Below, piece after piece: positions 1 to 11,634 of a DNA stretch of 64,000 nucleotides. Numbering within the stretch: position 1 is the first letter of the stretch; each line of letters begins with the position of its first letter. This DNA is from Nereocystis luetkeana (Eukaryota > Sar > Phaeophyceae > Laminariales > Laminariaceae), in the NCBI GenBank assembly GCA_031213475.1, contig JARUPZ010000035.1, positions 1,281,532-1,345,531 on the forward strand, in the 5' to 3' direction. The translations under genes and the position numbers were made by a program. Below the pieces are notes generated by a model. The model saw only the letters and a list, made by a program, of their open reading frames with translations. It did no database searches and had not been told where the DNA came from.

Positions 1-3000
1 CGAGCTTGCGGCGGCACGCTCGGCCACGGAGGAGGCCCAGGCGGAAGGCAAGCGTCTCTCGGCCGAGCTGGAGCAGGCGGCAGCCGCGGCGAGGAAGGAG
101 CAAGCGGCCGCGCTCGCGGAGAGGTCGTCTGCGCTCGAGGTGGAGGCCGCCGCGAAGGAACAGGGTTCCCGGATCAGATCCGAGGCGGAGGAGACCCGCT
201 CGGTCCTCGCAGCCGAGGTGGACGCCGTGAGTAAGAAGCTTGCCGAGTCAACGGAGCAGGCTGCCACGGCGGAAGAAGCTAAGGCCGTCGCTGTGGCGCG
301 GGTGACATCCCTCGAGGCCGAGCTGTCCCAGCTTAGAGAAGACGCGGAGAAGGCTGCCGCTGATGCGGCCGCGGCTGCGGCTACTCAGGCGGAGGTGGCG
401 GGGGCGGCGGCGGAAGCCGCCGCTGAGGAGCTGGGACAAGCGAAGGACGCAGTCGAGGCAGCTAAGGTAGAGATTGGAACGTTGACGCAGCAGCTGGCGA
501 CGGCCATGGAAAGTGCTTCGGCGGGGGAAGGGGCTCTGGCCCAGGCGCGAGAGGACGCGGCGCAGCTCTCTCGCGAGCTTGAAGGAGCCGCGCAGGCGTC
601 AAAATCGACCGACGAGAGGGCTGAGTTACTGTCGTCCCGGCTGGAGGCGCAGACCGCGGCGGCAGCGGCAGAGGCAGGAGAAGCAAGGGCAGCCGCGAAG
701 GCGCAGATAGTATCCCTCGAGGAAGAGCTGTCCCAGCTCAGAGCCGACGCGGAGAAGGCTGCAACTGACGCGGCTGCGGCTGCGGCCACTCAGGCACAAG
801 CAGTGGTGGCCGCAGCAGAAGAGCTGGATCAAGCGAAGGCTGCAGCCGAAGCGACTAACGCTGATATCGCGGCGTCGAAGGAAGCCCTCGAAGCGTTGAC
901 GCAACAGCTGGCATCCGCCGCGGAAAGTGCTTCAATTGGGGAGAAGGCTCTGACCGAGGCGCGGGAGGAGGCGGCGCGGCTGTCTCGTGAGCTGGACGGA
1001 GCCGCGCAAGCGTCTGAGTCGACCGACGGGAGGGTTGAACTGTTGTCGTCCCGGCTGGAGGCGCAGACTGCTGCGGCGGCCGCGGCGGCGGCAGAGACAG
1101 AAGAGGCCAGGGCCGCTGCGAGGGTGCAGGTAGGATCCCTTGAGGAACAGCTGTCCCAGCTCAGAGCCGACGCGGAGAAGGCTGCAACTGACGCGGCTGC
1201 GGCTGCGGCTACTCAGGCGGAGGCGGCGGAAGCCGCCGCTGAGGCGCTGGGACAGGCGGAGGCTGCAGCCGAAGCGGCTAGGGCAGAGGTCGAAGGGTTG
1301 ACGCAGCAGCTGGTGTCCGCCGCGGAAAACGCTACGGTCGCGGATCAGGCCCTGGCCAAGGCGCGGGAGGAGGCGGCACGGCTGTCTCGCGAGCTGGAAG
1401 GAGCCGCGCAGGCGTCAGAGTCGACTGGCGGGAGGGTTGAGCTACTGTCGTCCAGGCTAGAGGCGCAGACCGCCGCTGCCTCCGCGGTAGCGGCAGAGGC
1501 AGAAGAAGCAAGGGCCGCTGCGAAGGTACAGCTAGGATATCTCGAGGACGAACTCTCCCAGCTCAGAGCCGACGCGGAGAAGGCTGCAACTGATGCTGCC
1601 GCGGCTGCGACTACTCACGCACAAGCAGTGGTGGCCGCGGCAGAGGAGCTGGGTCAAGCGAAGGACGCAGTCGAAGCATTGACGCAGCAGCTGGAGATGA
1701 CCATGAAGAATGCCTCGACGGGAGAAGGGGCTCTGACGGAGGCGCGGGAGGAGGCGGCGCGGTTGTCTCGCGAGCTGGAAGGGGCTGCGCAGGTATCAGA
1801 GTCAACCGACGAGAGGATTGAGCTACTGTCGTCTCGACTGGAGGCAGAGACTGCCGCTGCGGCCGCGACGGCTGCGGAGGCAGAAAAAGCGAGGGCGGCG
1901 GCGGAAGCGAGGATCGCTGAGATATCACAGAAGTTGACAAGCCAAGGCGAGGAAGCCAGCGCCTGCTTGGAGGCTGAAAGAGAGCGCGGGGGTAGGACAG
2001 AGGCGGAGCTGGGCGAGAAGATCAGAGGGTTGGAAGAGCACGCTGAGACTGCGCGGCTGGCCGCCGAGGAGGCCGGGTTGAGAGCGGTGGCCAGCGCGGC
2101 AGAGGTGGAGAGCCTTCGAGGTCGGGCAGACAGCGCGGAGGCTGCGGTCGCGAAGGTAAAAAGGAGGGCACACATGAACGGTATTTGCTTACGCGAGGAA
2201 GGGCGTGTCTTCCACGGGGGGGTGCGGCGGGTGGGGGGGGCGGAAATACGTGCCTTTTTTTTAATGAATTTGTTACGAAAATGTCCGCTGTGAGGTTTAC
2301 CGGTTGAATGATTGATACGCAGCTTTGCGGAGTTGCGATATTATTCATTCCTCGGCCAGGCGCGTTACATGCTGCAACGACAAAAAAATGGAAGGGTGGA
2401 AGAGACAACGGGAAGTTAAAACGGCACACGCAGCCCCCAGGGGGTTTTGCGATCACGACAACCCCGACTGCCTTTCGCGGCGTTTTACCCCCGCCCCCGG
2501 CTCCCCCTTGCGAACACACCCACACCCACAAGACGCCCATCGCTCTTTCCGTCCCATTCTCCCCCCCCCTTGTGCCACAATCAACGCTAACACCCCCCCC
2601 CCCCTCGCCCTCCCAGCTGAAAGAAAAACTCCAGAACCTCGTGCCTAAGTTCAAGAAGATGAGGTCCGATAAGGAGGACGCCGAGGCCACCGCCGCCGCA
2701 GCCTCGGCTACCGCCGCTTCCGCCACCGCCGCCTCCGCCCAACTCGAGTCGGAGCTGTCGCGCGCACAGGCCGCCCTCGCCGAAGAGCGCGCGGCTGCGT
2801 CGGAGACGCTCTCTCGGTCTGATGGCGACCGGGCTGCCGCGATGAACCAGGCAGCGACCGACCACGCCGAGCAGGTGGCCGGTCTCGAGGCTCGGCTAGA
2901 GTCTGCGGGGAGGGGCGCTGAGGAGGCGGCGGCAGCGGCGGCGGCGGCGGCGGTAGCGGCCGCGTCAGCGGTAGCCGCGGCGAAAGAGGAAGCGGTGGCA

Positions 3001-6000
3001 GCTGCGGCGGCGGAGGCGGCGAAGGCAGCGGAGGTGGCGGAAGCCGAGGCGGCGGCAGCGAGAGAGGCGGAAGCCGCCGCCAACAGCCGGGTGGAAGGTC
3101 TGGAAGAGAAGGCCGGCGTGCTGGAGCGAGAGGGGCTTGAGGCGCGGGAGGACATGACCGCGTTGAGGGCGGAAGCGGAGCTGTTGAGGAGGACGGAAGG
3201 GGAGCTGCGCGAGCGGCTTGGAGCGTTGGAGGCGGAGCTGGGAGGCGCGCAGGAGGAGGTGAAGGTGCGGGAGCGCGCGGTTGCCACCGCCCGCTCCCAG
3301 GAAGCGGAGACGGCTCGCGAGCTGCTGCAGGAGGAGCTGCGGGTGGCGGTGTTGGAGAAGGCAGAGGTGAGGGTCAGGGTGTCGTCGGAGGTCGCAGGTC
3401 GGAAGTCCGGTAAGGTTAGATTTTTGTTCGAGCGCGCGGTGGCTGGAAGGAAGAAAGGAAGGCTGACGATTTTTTGTTCGTGGCTATGTTCTTATTGTTC
3501 TTGTTGCGGTGCGGGTGAGTACGTCAGTAGTGTTTTTGCCCGGCGATGTAAGGGGGCTACCGGTTCGTGTTCGACCGCTCTGCATGTACAATGAGGCACA
3601 CACTTGTTGTTTGACTATGCCCCCCCCCCCCGCCCCGCACCCCCGCCCTCACCGATCCCCTCCACACCCCCATCCCGGTTCCCCCCGCCCTCCTCCCAAC
3701 CCAGCTCGCTGATAAGTGCGAGAAGATGGCGCAAGGCACGAGGCAGCTGGAGGAGGACCTGAGTGAAGCGGTCAACAGCCGAGCCGCGCTTGCTGCAGAG
3801 CTGCACGAGCGCGAACAAGCGCTTGCAGCTGCACAGGTGAAAATACAAAAGGACAAAACGTCACAACCTTCTACGGCACGAGCTCTTTTTTTAGTTTGTT
3901 CTTTGGCCGCCTGCTTCACCCGCACGAGCCAGCAGGCGCGAATTTTGGCCGCGGTGATTCAGGCCCACCCGCCGGAAGCCCGGCACACGTGGGTGAATCG
4001 TTGGTATCGTTGGCGGTGGGGCGCAACATCCATGCGGTGGTGGTCTGCGCTCGTGAGACGGGGGGGGGGGTCAATAAACCCGACAACCTCCTTACCCCTC
4101 CCCGCCCCGCGCGCCTTGCTATTTAGCTGCCCGGTAGATTGTCTCGAGGTTTAAGGCGCAAGCACGAAACGGGGCGTCGAGCTCGTCGTCGCCCTAGGCC
4201 TCCACGCTCGCCTCTCTCCTACGCCCAACCCCCCCCACCCCATCCCTCCCGGGGGGGACATCGATTCCAGCACCCATAGGGGTTGTCGCACCTTCACTGA
4301 CGGAAAAGGCAATATGCTCGATATGTCAAGGTACGGCAATCGGCCGCGGCCCTAAGGTACGCTGCGGTAACCGTGGAACTCGTCTATCCCTCCCTCTACC
4401 TCCCGACCCCAACCCCCAATTGCAGGAATGCCTTTCCGAGCTGGAAACCGACGCGGCGGAGCTGAAAGCGGCGGAAGAGGCGGCGAGGGAGCGGTCCGAC
4501 AACGTTTCGTCCAAGCTGAAGGAGCTCATAGGCCGGTACAAGGTACGCGTGTTTTTTGTTTGTTTTTTGTGGTTTTGTTTTGCGGGGGGGGGGAGGGGGG
4601 GGGGGTTCTGTATTATTTCCTCTTTGCGGCGGGTCTCCTCTTCGTATGTCAAGATCTGTGTGTGTGCGTTTTCTTCTCTTTTGCGCCGTTTTGAGAGCGC
4701 TGCCTCGTTTTTTTTAAAGATTTGTCGCGTGCGAATTTCCCATTTTTTCGTTTTTGTCTCATTTTTTTGTTCTTGTTTTTGTTTTGGGGCGTTCTTGCAT
4801 TCGATGCAGTTGGGGAAAACTAACTCTCTTTCCGCATTTCCCTACAAGTGCGCGGTGTAGTTGTTTTCTGCGCAGTCTGCTGCAGGGTGTGCGGCAGGGT
4901 GTGGGCCCAGTGGCAGCGCGTCGGTGAAAAATTGTGACGGCTGCTGGTTCGGATGGGGGTTTTGTTTTGGAGAGGGGGGAGATTATTCCGCGTCCCATTG
5001 CCGTCGACGGAGGGGTGGGTTATTTCGCGGCAATGTCCATGCCGTCCTCCTCCTCCTCCTGCCCTTGTCGGTGTTTCATCGAGAACCCGGAATCATGGCA
5101 GAACAGGGACTACAGTGAGCCCAATCCACTCCACCTCTCCCCACCCCGCCCACCCCACCCCATCCCACCCGCAGGAACTCCGGGAGACGGCGAGAGTCGC
5201 CGGAGGGAACGCGGAGCAGTTCGAGGCAGCCGCGGCAGCAGCCCAGGAGCAAGCGACCGCCCTTCGCGCAGAGCGCGACAAGGCTCAGGAGGAACTGTCG
5301 GCAACTCGCAGCGTCGTCGAGGCCGCGGACTACAGGGTGGTGTCCCTCTCCGAGGAGCTTGAGAAGTTACGCCAGATCCGGAACAAGCTGGACCAGAAGC
5401 GGGTTGAGCTGCAGATGGAGCTGGGCGGAAATAAGCTTAAGGCGGCGTTCGGGGGGGGGGTGGGGGTCGGGGTGGGGGGCGGAGGGGGGGGTGCTTTGGG
5501 AGGAGTATTTAGGGAGTGGAGGGTGGCGTGCATGGAGTCGAGGCACAAGAAATTGATCAGCGAGTGCGAGACGAACCGTGGCAAGGCTGACAGCTACGAG
5601 GCGAGTGGAAGTTGGCGTTGTAATGTGGCGTTTTGGTGGTATTGTGACGGTGTTTTGTGTTTTGTTTTTATGCAACGCGAATAAAAGTAGCGTCCGGTAT
5701 GTACTGTTTTTTTTTTCATTTTGGACAGGACGCTAATAAATTGGCATTCTTGTACCAGGTAACTGTTATTGGTTGCTTCGGAAAGAAGGCAAGTGAAGAG
5801 GGGCAGGGTTATAGGGTTAGCTCTACTCGTCTCGTACACAGTGACCCTAAACCATTTCCTGGAATAAGTGGTACGCTACTCTCGTTTGTGAGCGTCTTTT
5901 GTGTGTACTAGCAATGGGCATGTGTGTTTGTTTGTGTCGATCGGTGATGCTCGTGGGAAGAATGCCAGTGTCGCGTCGCTGCTGGGCGCCGGGGGGAGCT

Positions 6001-9000
6001 CGAGACGCTCAACCAATGACGGCAAACGCAACCACGGGGATGGTTATGTTCGTTGCTGGAGGGAGGGAGGGAGGGAGGGAGGGAGGGAGGGAGGGGGGAG
6101 GGAGGGAGGGGGGAGGGTGCTCGAGCAATCGGGTGTTGGCCGTGTGGTACTCTTGTATATTTTTTGCGAGTCTGTGCTCGTGCCTCGTGAAAGGTCGTGA
6201 AAGGACCACTGGAGCTAAGGTTGTAGTTTTTCGGCGTCAAGACTTGCGGCGGCGGTGGAGAGCCGAAACGGCTCCCACTGATATTTATGTTGTGCTTGAG
6301 TTCGATGCCACTGTCTGTCAAGGGAATGACCGCGGGAATGCTTCGAGGCTCCGAGCCGACCGCACGAGCCCTCCCCCCCCCCCCTGTGTTTGTACCGCAA
6401 CATCGCGTCGCGTCATTTTTTGTCACACGGGCTCAAGTGTCCCACAGCTATTTAGTCTTCATATCACAACGCCCCGTGTCCCACCGTCTTCCAGAGTCAC
6501 TGCGCATGTCGCTTCTTTCCGGGTTTTTGACGAGATGGCCAAGGACACAAACGGGTCCGACCGCCCATCCCCCGCCCACCCCCCCCGTCCCCCTGCCACC
6601 CACACGAGAGCGCGTGGGCGTGCTTTTCCGGCTTTTGGTAGACGGCCCCCCAATACATCGTCGGTCGGCTAAGTTTTGACTTGAAATATTCGCGAAGTTT
6701 AGCTTAAACCTTGAAACCGCCCGAAAATATGAAGGACTCTCGTAAAGTCAGCCGCTGAGTCCAAACTTGCTATTTACGGGGGAGCATAGTAAATAGGACC
6801 AAATATTGTTGGTAAAAATAGCGAAATGTAGAGGTTTTTGTGTGTACCGTAGGTCCTATTTAATATGGTCCCCCGTAACAGCTTTTCTTCTTTAACCGCT
6901 CGACAATGTATCGGGCGCTCAAATACCCGTCAGTCGCTGAAATGATCACTTGGTAGCTCAAAACCGCCCGAAAATGTTGACAGAAATCATTGCAACAGGG
7001 TATCTTGGGCAGCGGTTGCACGAGGGGCTGAAGGGCCAGGACGAGGCTGTCAACCCCTCACCCACACTCCTGCCTGCTCCGCGAACTAATAAGTGAAAGG
7101 AGAAGACAGAAAAAGTGGTGGAAACTGATGAAAACAGACAAACAGAAAAAAAAAAACTGAAAACAGAAAGAAAAAAAAAACGCCTGAAAAAACTTGAAAA
7201 CTGACATTTTTTTAACCCACCCGTAAATGCCAAAAAAAATACGTGTGCAACAAACAGAGTCTAGTGCAGCGGCTGCACGAGGAGCTGGAGCGCCAAGGTG
7301 AGGCTGTCAACCACCACGCAAGCCTGCTTCGCCAGCGGAATGGCGAGCTCGACGACGCCCTCGACCGCGCCACGAGAGCTCACGACGAGCTCATTTCCAT
7401 GGAGCCACCCACCCTAGCCCGGGCCGTCGGCGGCCTCGAGGTCCTCCTGAGGGTTTCCACCAGAGCGGCGTCGTTCGTGGCAGGGAAGGACGCTGAAGGT
7501 AGAGAACGCGGTGGTGATGGTGGCGATGGCGATGGCGGTGGTGGGGGTGGGGGTGATGGTGCTGGTGTTGGTGTTGTTGGTGACGGTGGCGGTGTGCAGG
7601 GGATGGCAGCCAAGGTGTGGTGCCTCGTCCGCTACGCTGTCCCCTCTTCCAAGCGCCGAGGGAAAGCGCAGCAGGGAGAGGAAGCGCAGGAGGGACTCGC
7701 CGCGGACGGCACGGAGGACGGTCGGGGGGGGGAGGGGGAGCCACGGGGTGAACGAGGGGAGGAAGGGGAGGTAGAGGAGAGAGAGGCAGAGGGGGGGGGG
7801 GAGGGGGAGGGGGGGCAGGAGGAGGTTGGTGGAGCTGCTGTCTCGGTTCCGCCAAGCGATGGACCCGACGGTGAGCCGCTGCCGCCGCCATCGGGTGGAG
7901 AAGAGCAGCAGTTTTCGGCGGCGGTGGAGACGGTGGAGGGGGCGTCGGAAGCGGTACAAGTAACGCCTCATTCGGAGCCCGACGCTGCCGCTGTGGGGGG
8001 CGGGGAAACACCGGCGGAGGCAGCGACGGAGGTGACGGTGGAGGCGGGAGAAGCGGGGGCTGACGGGGCGGCGGCAGCGGAAGAATCACCGGCAAATTCT
8101 CCACCCCCTCCTCCTCCTCCTCAGCCTGCGAGTGCCGCGACGGACGGGGAAGGTGCCGTTGTCGGTGGCAGTGTCGCGGCGCCCGAGGAGTGCGACACGG
8201 TGAGGGTGGTCGAGTGGCGGACGCAGGAAGAGGTGGACGAGTGGTTCGCGCTCCAGCTAGCCGGGGAGATGGAGACGGTAGCAGCCGACGCGCGGCAGCA
8301 GCAGGAGCTGGAGCAGGAGCGAGGGGAGGAGGAGGGGGGGGGGGCAGAGGGACGGGGAGAAACTTGGGGAGGGTCTGCCGCTGGAGCGCTTGGGGAAAGC
8401 GCGGGGCAAGCAGCACCGGCGACGGCGACGGCGGCAGTGGCGCCGACGATGCAGGCTTTGGAACTCCCGGTCACGATACAGGAGGCGTTTGGGGCGGAGA
8501 TAGTCCGTGTCAGGGGGGAGCTGAGCGGCAAGCTGGAAGAGGCGCGCGCGGAGCTCAGCAGGAATACGGAGGCGTACAAGCAGTACCGTGCGAGGGTGAG
8601 GGATTTTGGCAAACGGTTTGTGTGTTGTATTGCTTTTGTGGTGTCGGGGTTGGGGGTGGTGTTGGTGGTAGGGTTTGTGTTACTGATAGTGGTTTTTGGT
8701 TCGGGTGTTGTGGTTGAGCTACGGTTTTGGCTGTCATTGTTTTTTTTCTGGTGGTGGTGTTGTTGTTGTTCAAGCTGCTGATGTTTCGTTCGCGCGCTCC
8801 CTTGTCTCCATCTTTCAAGCTGCTCTGCTCTGTACAGGGAGAAGCGGAGCAAGCCTCCTCTCTCCTCCCCCGACAAAACCCGTTTTGTACGTATGTACTC
8901 GGGTTAGGGTTTTCTACATTAGCTTGATTTTCGTCGCCGCGCAGTAACGTGCTGTATGTACAACACTTGTTTTATTGGGTTCGCGCGCCCAAAACGCTCG

Positions 9001-11634
9001 TCCGACTCTCTTCTCGGGTTGCGCGCGCGTACCCACCGTCATCTGTTGGAACGACCACGACGGCGTCATGGATGGGTGTGATACCGAGCGTTTCAGCGCG
9101 CGATGTCGTTGCTCACGACGCCATCTTCAGTCTTCCCACAGAAGTGCAGCTATATAGCTGTAGCTGTGCTTCTCCCAAAAAGGACATTTATGACCGGGAG
9201 GAGGAGGAGGAGGATGATGACGCCGAAAGCAGAATTCGTGCGTACCTTACGAACAGTTCGTATTTATTTACCTTACGCACGGACAGCCGTACGGGCGACC
9301 AGCCGCGGTTTTGGTACTCTGTTTTAGAAACGAGACCCGCCGTCAACGCTCCGTTTGAAAGAAAACTGGCATGTCGTTGTTGTAATTGTTGCCGTACTTA
9401 GGACATGGCTCTCAGAAGGTGTGAATCGGGAAAAAAAAACGTTTCATCTACGTACGTACCCTGTCTGATACACCCCCCCCCCCCAACGAAACAGGAATTG
9501 AGTAGTGTAGGCAATTTTTATTTCCATGTAATATATGGAAAAAAACGTAATGAGCGCGCAAATGTTGGAGGTGTCTCTCTCGAGAGTAGGAACGGTGCTG
9601 CGTCTCGAAAGGGATGCGTGGTCAATGGTCAAATGACTAAGGCAAGCCGTAAATGAGTACACCCTTCTTCCCGCCTCCACACCCCCACCCACATCGCCCA
9701 CCTCCTGTTTTTGTATATCTATGCAGGCGCACACGGCCATCAAGAAGAGCGGGGCGTCACAGCGCGAGACGGAGGCGCTCATCACGCAGACCCAGCGAGA
9801 GCTGGCGGTCGAGCAAGAGCGGTTGCGGAGGGCCCAAGACGACCGAGCCGCGGCAGATGATCGCCGGACGAAGGAGGTACCAGCAGTGCCATTTTTTTTT
9901 TTGTGAAATCCCCTGTCGACAGCTTGTCAATCAGTGCGAAGAATCGATGGCGCCGGGCGTTTCGGTGGGATGCGGTCGGTCGTGGTTGCGCTCTATACTA
10001 TTAATACCATATTTCAATTGAACGCAGTCTTCCGCACGCGCTGTGGTATCGGGTTTTTTTTTTTTTTTTTTCGCGAGGATTTTTTTTATGTACCTTCGTA
10101 AGTTTTTTTCTGCGCGGCGTTTGTTGCGGGACGTTTTTGTTTTTTCTCGCCCTTTTTTTTTCTCAAAGGTGTTTTTAAGCGGCATGTTTTCTGCGGAACT
10201 TTTGTATTTTGCGGGAAGGCGAGGCTCGCTTCCGTGCTGTGTAGGGCTTCTCCCGACCCGTCAGTCTGCTTTTGGCGCGTTTCGCGTGCTTTTTTAACTC
10301 ACCGGTGGCCCGTCCCCGCCCTCTCCTCTCCTCTCCACCCTCCCCCCCGCCCTCGCCTCGGTCTCCATCCATCCAACCGTCCGAACATTTTTGGAAAACA
10401 AAAACAAAAAAAACAGTCGGCGGCGCTGAAGCGGACGATAGAGGAACTCGAGGCCGGCGTCGAGGCTGCGGCCGCGCGTACCGCCGAGCTGGAGGAGGGC
10501 ACCGCGCGGGCCGTGAAGAACGGCGTGAGGGATGCGAAGGAAGAGGCGGCGGGGGTGCGGCGGCGCCTCGAAGAGGAGTCGGCGGCCACGGCGGAGGCTA
10601 ACGACGCGCTCGGCGCGGCCCGCGCCGACCTGGACAAGGCCCGCCGCGAGCTGAAGCAGAGGGGTCAGCTGGCCCGCAACCTCCTCGCCGAGAAGGACGC
10701 CGAGATCAACAGGCTGCGGGCGGGGGGAGGTGAGGAAGACCGTGGTGGAGGTGGAGCCGGACCTGGGCGCGGAGCTGGGGGGGGAGAGGTGGTGGACGTC
10801 AATGGTGGTGTTGACTCGCCCGGGGGGTTGTATGGCGCTCGCCTGGGGGGAGCCGATGGCGGTGGTGGCGGTGGTGGCGCGTCGTCGCCTATGCCGGGCG
10901 GTACCGGTAGCAGCCACGGCAACGCCGCCTCACCTGGGCCCCGCTCGCCCCACGATGCCCAGGCTAGCGTCGGTGGGGGAGGGGCGGGGTTGGGCGAGGG
11001 AGGAGGCGCTGGTGCTGCGGGGGGGTCAGACGGGCCGTACACTGCTGACGGTGGCGGCGGCGGCGGCGGCGGCGGTGGTGGTGGTGGTGGTGGTGGTGGT
11101 GGTGGTGGTGGTGGTGGTAGCGGTGGCGGCGGCGGCGGCGGCAGAAAGAGACTGCACGGAGGCGTTGGCGGCGGGGGTGGTGGGGGTAAGACCGCGAACC
11201 ACCTGAGCGCCGCCGAGTCCCACCACGCCGAGCAGCAGATCCTGCAGATGGCGAGGGTGCAAGCGCAGCGAGACGAGGAGACGGGGCGCCTGCGGGTGAA
11301 AATCCAGCGGCTTTCGGACGAGATCAAGGCGCGCGAAGAGCGTCTCTCGGCGCGGGACGAGGAGAAGGACGGCCTGAGGCGGCAGGTGGAGGAGCTGAGG
11401 GGGGAGGCCGCCAGGGCGAAGGAGCTCCTGGACGAGGAGCACGGGGCCGAGAAGATGACGTACCTGAAAAACGTGGTGAAGAAGTTCGTGATGAGCGACG
11501 GCACCGAGAGGAAGCGCCTGGTGCCCGTGGTGGCGACGATCTTGAGCTTCAGCCCGGCCGAGACGATGGAGGTTGACAGGGCGGTGACCGCCGCGGTCGG
11601 CGGCGGGAGCTCGTGGGGGTCCGTGTTCGGATGA
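1..11634 (+). CDS. GRIP-domain golgin, giant Ala-rich coiled-coil protein (5' partial)
   Basis: The exons I assembled are 1-2155 (open at the left edge, frame starts at base 2), 2617-3366, 3705-3836, 4426-4542, 5175-about 5600, 7270-8595, 9727-9876 and 10417-11634 (stop TGA). All introns appear to be phase 0 with AG|GT borders except the fifth, whose donor is uncertain. About 2,090 residues are visible. Nearly all is Ala/Glu/Arg heptad-type coiled coil; exon 7270-8595 adds a long acidic, Gly/Pro-rich linker, and the last exon has a Gly run (11053-11140). The C-terminus, about 11455-11590, is a GRIP domain: YLKNVVKKFV followed by ERKRLVPVVATILSFSP. In the family, the GRIP Tyr and hydrophobics bind Arl1-GTP and hold the protein on trans-Golgi membranes as a vesicle tether. 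The motif KQYRAR|AHTAIKKS before it also matches GCC/golgin-245 proteins. Which golgin it is cannot be decided without the N-terminus. Confidence 0.85.
310..1960 (+). repeat. Four internal coding repeats in the golgin coiled coil
   Basis: The first exon carries four direct repeats of about 135-140 codons. Each copy contains the block ELSQLRADAEKAATDAAAAA (near 325, 730, 1150 and 1558), then an ASxGEGALxxAREEAA block and an ELLSSRLEAQTAA block. Copies differ by scattered substitutions and by small losses in the Ala runs. The regular period keeps the heptad frame, so these look like in-frame unequal-crossover products that lengthened the rod. Confidence 0.85.
6058..6116. repeat. (GGGA)n simple repeat
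   Basis: Uninterrupted GGGA tetranucleotide units, slightly degenerate at the right end, inside golgin intron 5. Confidence 0.95.
6774..6878. mobile_element. Miniature TA-flanked inverted-repeat element, family A copy 1
   Basis: Starts TTACGGGGGAGCATAG and ends with its near inverse, CATGGTCCCCCGTAA-like. The core keeps the family strings ATTGTTGGTAAAAATAG and TGTACCGTAGGTCC. No coding capacity. It lies in golgin intron 5. Confidence 0.85.
7008..7085 (+). pseudogene. Decayed duplicate of golgin exon start
   Basis: The stretch matches the true exon at 7256-7335: GGGCAGCGGTTGCACGAGG here versus GTGCAGCGGCTGCACGAGG there, followed by matching GAGGCTGTCAACC in both. The AG acceptor is kept, but the downstream frame has lost the helix sequence. 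It is a partial tandem copy about 250 bases upstream of the functional exon. Confidence 0.75.
8596..9726. other. Golgin intron 6 (about 1.13 kb)
   Basis: GT/TG-rich at the donor side. At 9588-9660 it carries an inverted copy of the dispersed repeat family whose end reads AAATGAGTAC followed by C-rich sequence, the same family as 22530-22640 and 63145-63580. I see no gene in it. Confidence 0.6.

Larger units (their letters stand above)
5601..7269. other. Golgin intron 5 (about 1.67 kb)
   Basis: The intron holds a GGGA-type simple repeat (6058-6116), one copy of the TTACGGGGG miniature transposon (6774-6878) and a decayed copy of the following exon's start (7008-7085). The donor is uncertain: GAG|GCGAGT at 5601 keeps phase 0 with the acceptor at 7268, while A|GTGGAA at 5605 keeps frame if the acceptor is TAG at 7264. 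I see no gene in it. Confidence 0.5.

Noticed and set aside
385-3287. Long minus-strand frames rich in Ala/Ser opposite the golgin exons
   Set aside because: Complement of GC-rich Ala codons; no family features, and the plus strand has a coherent exon series ending in a GRIP domain.
8949-9401. 150-codon frame in golgin intron 6
   Set aside because: No family similarity that I recognise, and the intron borders exclude it from the golgin.
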